From contig JAOXYB010062057.1 of the NCBI GenBank assembly GCA_028565635.1, positions 1 through 10,588 on the forward strand: 10,588 nt of DNA, written 5' to 3'. This DNA is from Phoronis ovalis (Eukaryota; Phoronida; Phoronidae). How positions within the stretch are numbered: the first letter of the stretch is position 1; every line of letters starts with the position of its first letter. A program made the translations under genes and the position numbers. Of the stretch, positions 6,775-10,588 are shown piece after piece. The notes below the pieces were generated by a model that was given only the letters and a program-made list of their open reading frames with translations, was not told where the DNA came from and ran no database searches.

Positions 6775-7079
6775 TCAGTTGATATATTTACTCATTTGGA
6801 TGTTAATCAAAAATAACATTCAAGTTTAAGTTTAAAACAACTTAAAAGCACCTCTCTTGGGTCAGAAAATGTGATTTACACTCCCAGCTGCACTATACAT
6901 GACCAGTATAATTTTAAGTTGTATAAACACAGTTTGCCTGATGTTAATATTCATGATAAAGTTACTTACTATTGTATGATTGGCCATTTATATTAAGGTA
7001 TCCCTTATTAGGCATCTGTCTACCTCCAGCACAGAATGTGCAAGAAAATCTGCATTTGATATGCACCACCAAGTGGATC
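6775..7079. other. Gene-free stretch
   Basis: No supported coding, RNA or repeat feature. Confidence 0.5.
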
Positions 7080-7190
7080 ATAATTGCAAAAAAAATATTG
7101 CGTCATTGATTATACCCAGATGTACTGCATCATATTATTAAAAGCAAATTGTTTTTTTAACACATGACATAAATCTGTACTATTTGATAC
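7080..7190. repeat. Extra partial copy of the tail of the long duplicated block
   Basis: The word attaaaagcaaattgttttt with the following ttaa(c/t)acatga is shared with about 3997-4028. It is followed by a diverged form of the aacatgtactactttc segment. To the left, similarity fades within about 60 bp. It therefore represents a third, partial copy. Confidence 0.7.
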
Positions 7191-7390
7191 AGGGTTTTAG
7201 CCAGGAATAGAAAGTTACCAGTCATTTAGTATATTTAAAATTTCTTTGGCAGGCATGTGTCTGTACGGCGGCTCTGTCACCATGCGAGGGCCATAGGCCT
7301 GAGCAGGGGGTTCCAAGGGGGATGTGCCTCCCTTCTAAAGTCGGGGTCTTAAGCTCTCCTCTAAGCTTTTTCCTCAGTTTTACATGGACA
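7191..7390. repeat. GC-rich interspersed repeat fragment
   Basis: The abrupt GC-rich patch contains gagcagggggttccaagggg and gatgtgcctcccttct, in a style common to invertebrate repeat consensus sequences. No inverted ends or duplicated target are seen, so the class is unknown. The calling is by composition and style only. Confidence 0.35.
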
Positions 7391-7439
7391 TATTAAAAAG
7401 AAGATATTTTGGATAATTTTCTTTAGGTCACTAAATTAA

Positions 7440-7985
7440 ACTCACTAATTCATTCTCTAATACTAAAATCTCTTCCTGCTCATAATCATTCTTACCTAAA
7501 ACACTCAAGGACACACATATACAGTCACTTTCAATAATAGTTCCTCCTGGGAGTCATTCTTATCTAACTTTAAAGACTTGTGTATAGTCTTTCCTATAAA
7601 TTCAATAAAACATTAATGGCAAAACATTTCACATTCTCAAATTCTCTAATACTAAAATCTGTTCCTCCCGGTATAAAAAAATAAATGGCAAAACATGTCC
7701 CATTCATAAATTCTCTAATATTACTAAAATCTTTTAAAATACTTAATTCATTAAATAAAAAACTTACCACTTTCTTAAATGAAAATTTACATTCATGGCT
7801 TCAATATCAAAACTACAGCTATCTCTAAACAACTCTTGTCCATGAACAATTAACTTCAAATGCCTATGACTACATAAATATGCTTTTACAGCACATTCAA
7901 AACATATTAAATTTCTACTTATTTATTCTTTTAGTACATTATAACATAAACATGTTCTACTTTCTATGACATTAACATGCAATTA
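7440..7985. repeat. Long duplicated block, copy 2
   Basis: This is the diverged direct counterpart of 3437-4066. It holds three attctctaata words (near 7452, 7641, 7710) with partial 123-bp-type units. The acactcaaggacacacatat segment falls between units rather than before them, so the internal order differs from copy 1. Stops break every frame, and no gene is supported. Confidence 0.85.
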
Positions 7986-8361
7986 GCAAATACTTGTGTC
8001 ACTATGAAATATATACAATTAAGATTCTACTAATTTTAACCACAACATATCATATTACAGCACTGCTAATCACATCCCAGTGATTGCCACCCTAGAATTA
8101 AATAAACCTGTTATTTCAATTACACAAAACATCTTAACGAAGGCTAAAAAAAAAATCACATAGAAAACTTATTTCTCATCTATTACCGCATAAAACTACT
8201 TATTCTAAATCTTCTAGACGTTATCGTTACAGACGAGAAACATTTCAAAAGATTAACGTAAATTTACAATTATTTCTAAAAGAATGGGATAATTTAAACC
8301 TTAAATACCTTAAAAATAACTACGTTCCTTACACGCACTCACAATATTCACAAATAAAAAA
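7986..8361. other. Gene-free AT-rich stretch
   Basis: No gene or clear repeat seen. Confidence 0.5.
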
Positions 8362-8905
8362 AGTGCGCTAATTTAAAAACTTATGCTACATTTACCAAAA
8401 ATATCGTTAATTGCTTATTTCTTCAAAACTACACCTCAAAATTAAAAATTTAACATTACATATTTTCCCCTTTCTACTTACTATTCCTATTGCCTGCACT
8501 TTTTTCATCCTGGAACAGTTAGTATTAGCTAAAAAAGGTAAATTCCTTAATATTGCTCATTTTAACGCCAAGTATGATAATAATGAGCACTGCATAACCT
8601 ATAGATAGGATAAGCAGCAAAAATTTGCGCGAATTAAAAGGAACTAATGGTACATTTACCAAAATATTGTTAATGTCTTATTTCTTCAAAACTGCATGCC
8701 ACAATTGAAAATCACATTAATATTAATTACATATATTTCCCTTTCTACTTAATATTCTTATTGCCTGCACTTTCTTCATCTTTGAACAATTATTATTATT
8801 AGCTAAAAAAAGCTAAATTCCTACATCTTGCTCTTTGTTTACATTGCCACGTCAAGGACTATAACAATGCTGCATATCCTATAAGGATAGGATAAGCAGC
8901 AAAAA
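8362..8905. repeat. Tandem duplication with units of about 262-282 bp
   Basis: Unit 1 (8362-8623) and unit 2 (8624-8905) share tacatttaccaaaa, cttatttcttcaaaact, attgcctgcactttt, agctaaaaaa and ggataagcagcaaaaa in the same order. The offset grows from 264 to 282 because of small insertions in unit 2. Identity is moderate. The 65-codon frame in unit 1 (8411-8608) is not preserved in unit 2, so it is not coding. Confidence 0.88.
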
Positions 8906-9348
8906 GATACATTCTCAATACCTTAATCTAATCTATCTGGTTTACTAGTGTGATTTTCAACACAGGAAAGATTATTCTTGAATGAATAAAGTTTGTCTAC
9001 AAAATATTTGCAAGCCTGCAGTATGAAAGCATTTAATTATAAAATCAAGTTGAACATTTTTGGCAGGCAAAAAGTATTTTTGTAGGATCCAGTTTTTAGA
9101 TCCCCAATACACATTCATATCTCACAATGTTGAACTTTTGGGTGGAGATGGTCAAAAGTATTTCGCACCAGAGTCATTTTGGCTTGGAAAGACCTCACGA
9201 AAGTAACATGACTTTAGTCTTCTACCCACAATGATTAACTTCTTATCCCAGGCTATAACTAGATAAGTCCTGTGGCCAGCCTATAATAATTATAGTAATT
9301 GTCAATCAAAATACAGGTATCAAAATATAAGCTTGCTTCAATGGTTAC
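8906..9348. other. Gene-free stretch with one weak internal repeat
   Basis: gttgaacatttttggcaggc (about 9048) and gttgaacttttgggtgg (about 9129) share their start, and both are followed by aaaagtattt. This may be an old duplication with a period of about 80. No gene is seen. Confidence 0.4.
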
Positions 9349-9400
9349 ATTCAGTTTGATTCAAGATCACTGTTTAGATTCAGCTTGATTCAAGATCATT
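9349..9400. repeat. 29-bp-period tandem duplication
   Basis: attcag(t/c)ttgattcaagatca occurs at 9349 and 9378 with one internal difference. Confidence 0.85.
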
Positions 9401-9483
9401 AGGTATATGAATTTATATGGCCCATCCCGTTCTTCAATCATTATCCAGTATTTTTTTATATTCCGTGCAGTCTTACCTCATAG

Positions 9484-9645
9484 ACATTGCCACATTTATT
9501 TATCCCCTCCCGTGTCATGTGGCACATCAATAAATGCATCATGTTAATTCCGATGACATAGCATTACGTAAACATTGTCCTGCACATTTATTTATTTCAG
9601 CCCATACCCCATGCAATTCAATCACTCCTGTTAATTTTGACCTGA
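9484..9645. repeat. Degenerate tandem duplication of about 90 bp
   Basis: cacatttatttat at 9491 and 9583, acattg just before each, and tgttaatt at 9542 and 9629 occur in the same order with offsets of 87-92. The remainder is strongly diverged. Confidence 0.55.
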
Positions 9646-9662
9646 GCGCTTGAGCAGTTGCA

Positions 9663-9718
9663 GAATAGCTCCTACTAACCTGTGGCTTTAGAATAGCTCC
9701 TACTAACGTGTGGCTTTA
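9663..9718. repeat. 28-bp tandem duplication
   Basis: gaatagctcctactaac(c/g) plus tgtggcttta is repeated at 9663-9690 and 9691-9718 with one mismatch in 28, so it is a recent slippage-type duplication. Confidence 0.95.
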
Positions 9719-10476
9719 ATGTTGTTTGAAGGTTCTTTGATACAGAGGTAAAAATAAGTTGGGTTTGGTTTTTTGTTTATGGGAGTTTCAATAAAGAAAG
9801 AAATGGAAAAAATGTAATTATTAAAAAGAAAAAATAGGAAATGAAGCGACTATATGGTACTTCAAGTACTTTTCTCCGGTGACCCTATTTTTATGGTAAT
9901 AATCTATTATAACCATTGGTCACTGAACAGAGAGTATCTGAATTAATGTTGATATATGAACTCATTTGGTAGGAATTACATAGATTTCCAAGTTTTGGTA
10001 CTTTCACTTAATTGGCTATGTAAGTTTCCATGACTGTTCGCACAGCTCACAAGTCAGATTATTAAGAGCTAGTGCAGAACGTCATGAATCAGGACTAATA
10101 CACACACTGATCACTCTTCATGTTATAAACCAACATATACATCACATACATGCATGTACTTTAATAACCTGCACAAATTAGAGTGTTCATATCAGAATTC
10201 CTCAAGGAATGTTGTGTAATATTTAATATTAAACTAAAAATAACTATGAGTAAACTGATCTGCTGGCTGATATTTTTTAGCAATCTGAAGCAATCATGAG
10301 TCATATGCTATAATTTAGCGTTTAAGTCGAATACAAATCAACTCACAGGAACTTGCAATAAAAACTAAATAAATGTTTTTTGACATGTGAATACGTATTA
10401 CTGAACCACAAGGCACAATGATATATAACGCATAGCCCGGCGCAAAGCACATTATAGTTTATACTAGTCCTAGCTT
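9719..10476. other. Gene-free AT-rich stretch
   Basis: No coding frame, RNA gene or repeat could be supported. Confidence 0.5.
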
Positions 10477-10517
10477 TATGACCCTACTATGTAGCCCTAT
10501 GGCTACGTAGGGTCATA
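10477..10517. repeat. Imperfect hairpin, 17-bp stem
   Basis: tatgaccctac, a 3-base bulge (tat) and gtagcc (10477-10496) pair with ggctacgtagggtcata (10501-10517) around a 4-base loop, ctat. Without the bulge, all 17 pairs match. It may be a foldback element remnant or an RNA hairpin. Confidence 0.8.
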
Positions 10518-10563
10518 GTTCAAGACGTGCAAATATCTGTAAAAGTTGGTGTCTTTCAAAAAC

Positions 10564-10570
10564 ACTCACC
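10564..10570 (-). other. Strong splice-donor-like site near right edge
   Basis: The minus strand reads CACACG/GTGAGTG, with the exon side continuing to the window edge. The exon/intron consensus match is very good. It could end an upstream non-coding exon of the zinc-finger gene (about 9.3 kb from its ATG) or belong to an unseen gene, or be chance. Confidence 0.25.
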
Positions 10571-10588
10571 GTGTGTCAAAAAATTCAA

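Noticed and set aside
3437-7985. The two blocks as LTRs of one retrotransposon
   Set aside because: The intervening 3.4 kb has no gag or pol similarity, the blocks are unequal and rearranged inside, and no TG...CA ends or target duplication were seen.
8411-8608. 65-codon plus-strand frame with hydrophobic stretch
   Set aside because: The frame is destroyed in the neighbouring tandem copy (8624-8905), so there is no sign of selection.
1-10588. tRNA, rRNA, CRISPR or bacterial defence system
   Set aside because: No cloverleaf with B-box, no regularly spaced identical repeats with unique spacers, and no operon-like coding. The sequence is metazoan in character.

Overview
This looks like AT-rich nuclear DNA from an invertebrate animal. 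The evidence is a Krüppel-type C2H2 zinc-finger gene, intron-like splice signals, long gene-poor stretches, decayed dispersed repeats and one non-autonomous DNA transposon. The repeat style resembles marine or freshwater invertebrates, perhaps a mollusc, but nothing in the window fixes the taxon. I see no prokaryotic operon, rRNA, tRNA or CRISPR array.

The only convincing gene is on the minus strand at the left edge. It is open for 416 codons from an ATG at 1249 to the window edge, and its 3' end lies outside. The acidic N-terminal third carries a regularly spaced series of psi-K-x-E (SUMO-acceptor-like) motifs. Residues 183 onward are C2H2 fingers: seven with complete zinc ligands, one crippled by a 9-residue deletion (finger 3), and one cut by the window edge (finger 9). 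Upstream of the ATG I infer a 5'-UTR intron (about 1271-1875) and a promoter-like stretch with an E2F-like site, CCAAT boxes and a hairpin made of two inverted ETS cores. Near 2228-2278 is a short decayed copy of part of this gene's own N-terminal module, ending in a stop.

The rest, about 2.3-10.6 kb, is non-coding and built from repeats. These include a possible foldback repeat (2425-2686), a dispersed pair (2941-3070 and 4068-4195), a 58-bp tandem duplication (3274-3389), and a long block present twice about 4 kb apart (3437-4066 and 7440-7985) with internal 123-bp units. A 1,474-bp transposon (5293-6766) has 14-bp terminal inverted repeats and an 8-bp target-site duplication. Further right are a tandem duplication of about 270 bp (8362-8905) and short tandem duplications between 9349 and 9718. 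At the right edge are a hairpin (10477-10517) and a strong minus-strand splice-donor-like site (10564-10570), which may belong to an upstream exon of the zinc-finger gene or of an unseen gene.

There is no multi-gene system here. The observations most worth following are the periodic N-terminal module of the zinc-finger protein with its detached relic, the broken finger, and the transposon whose GGGT-T ladders run in the same orientation at both ends.
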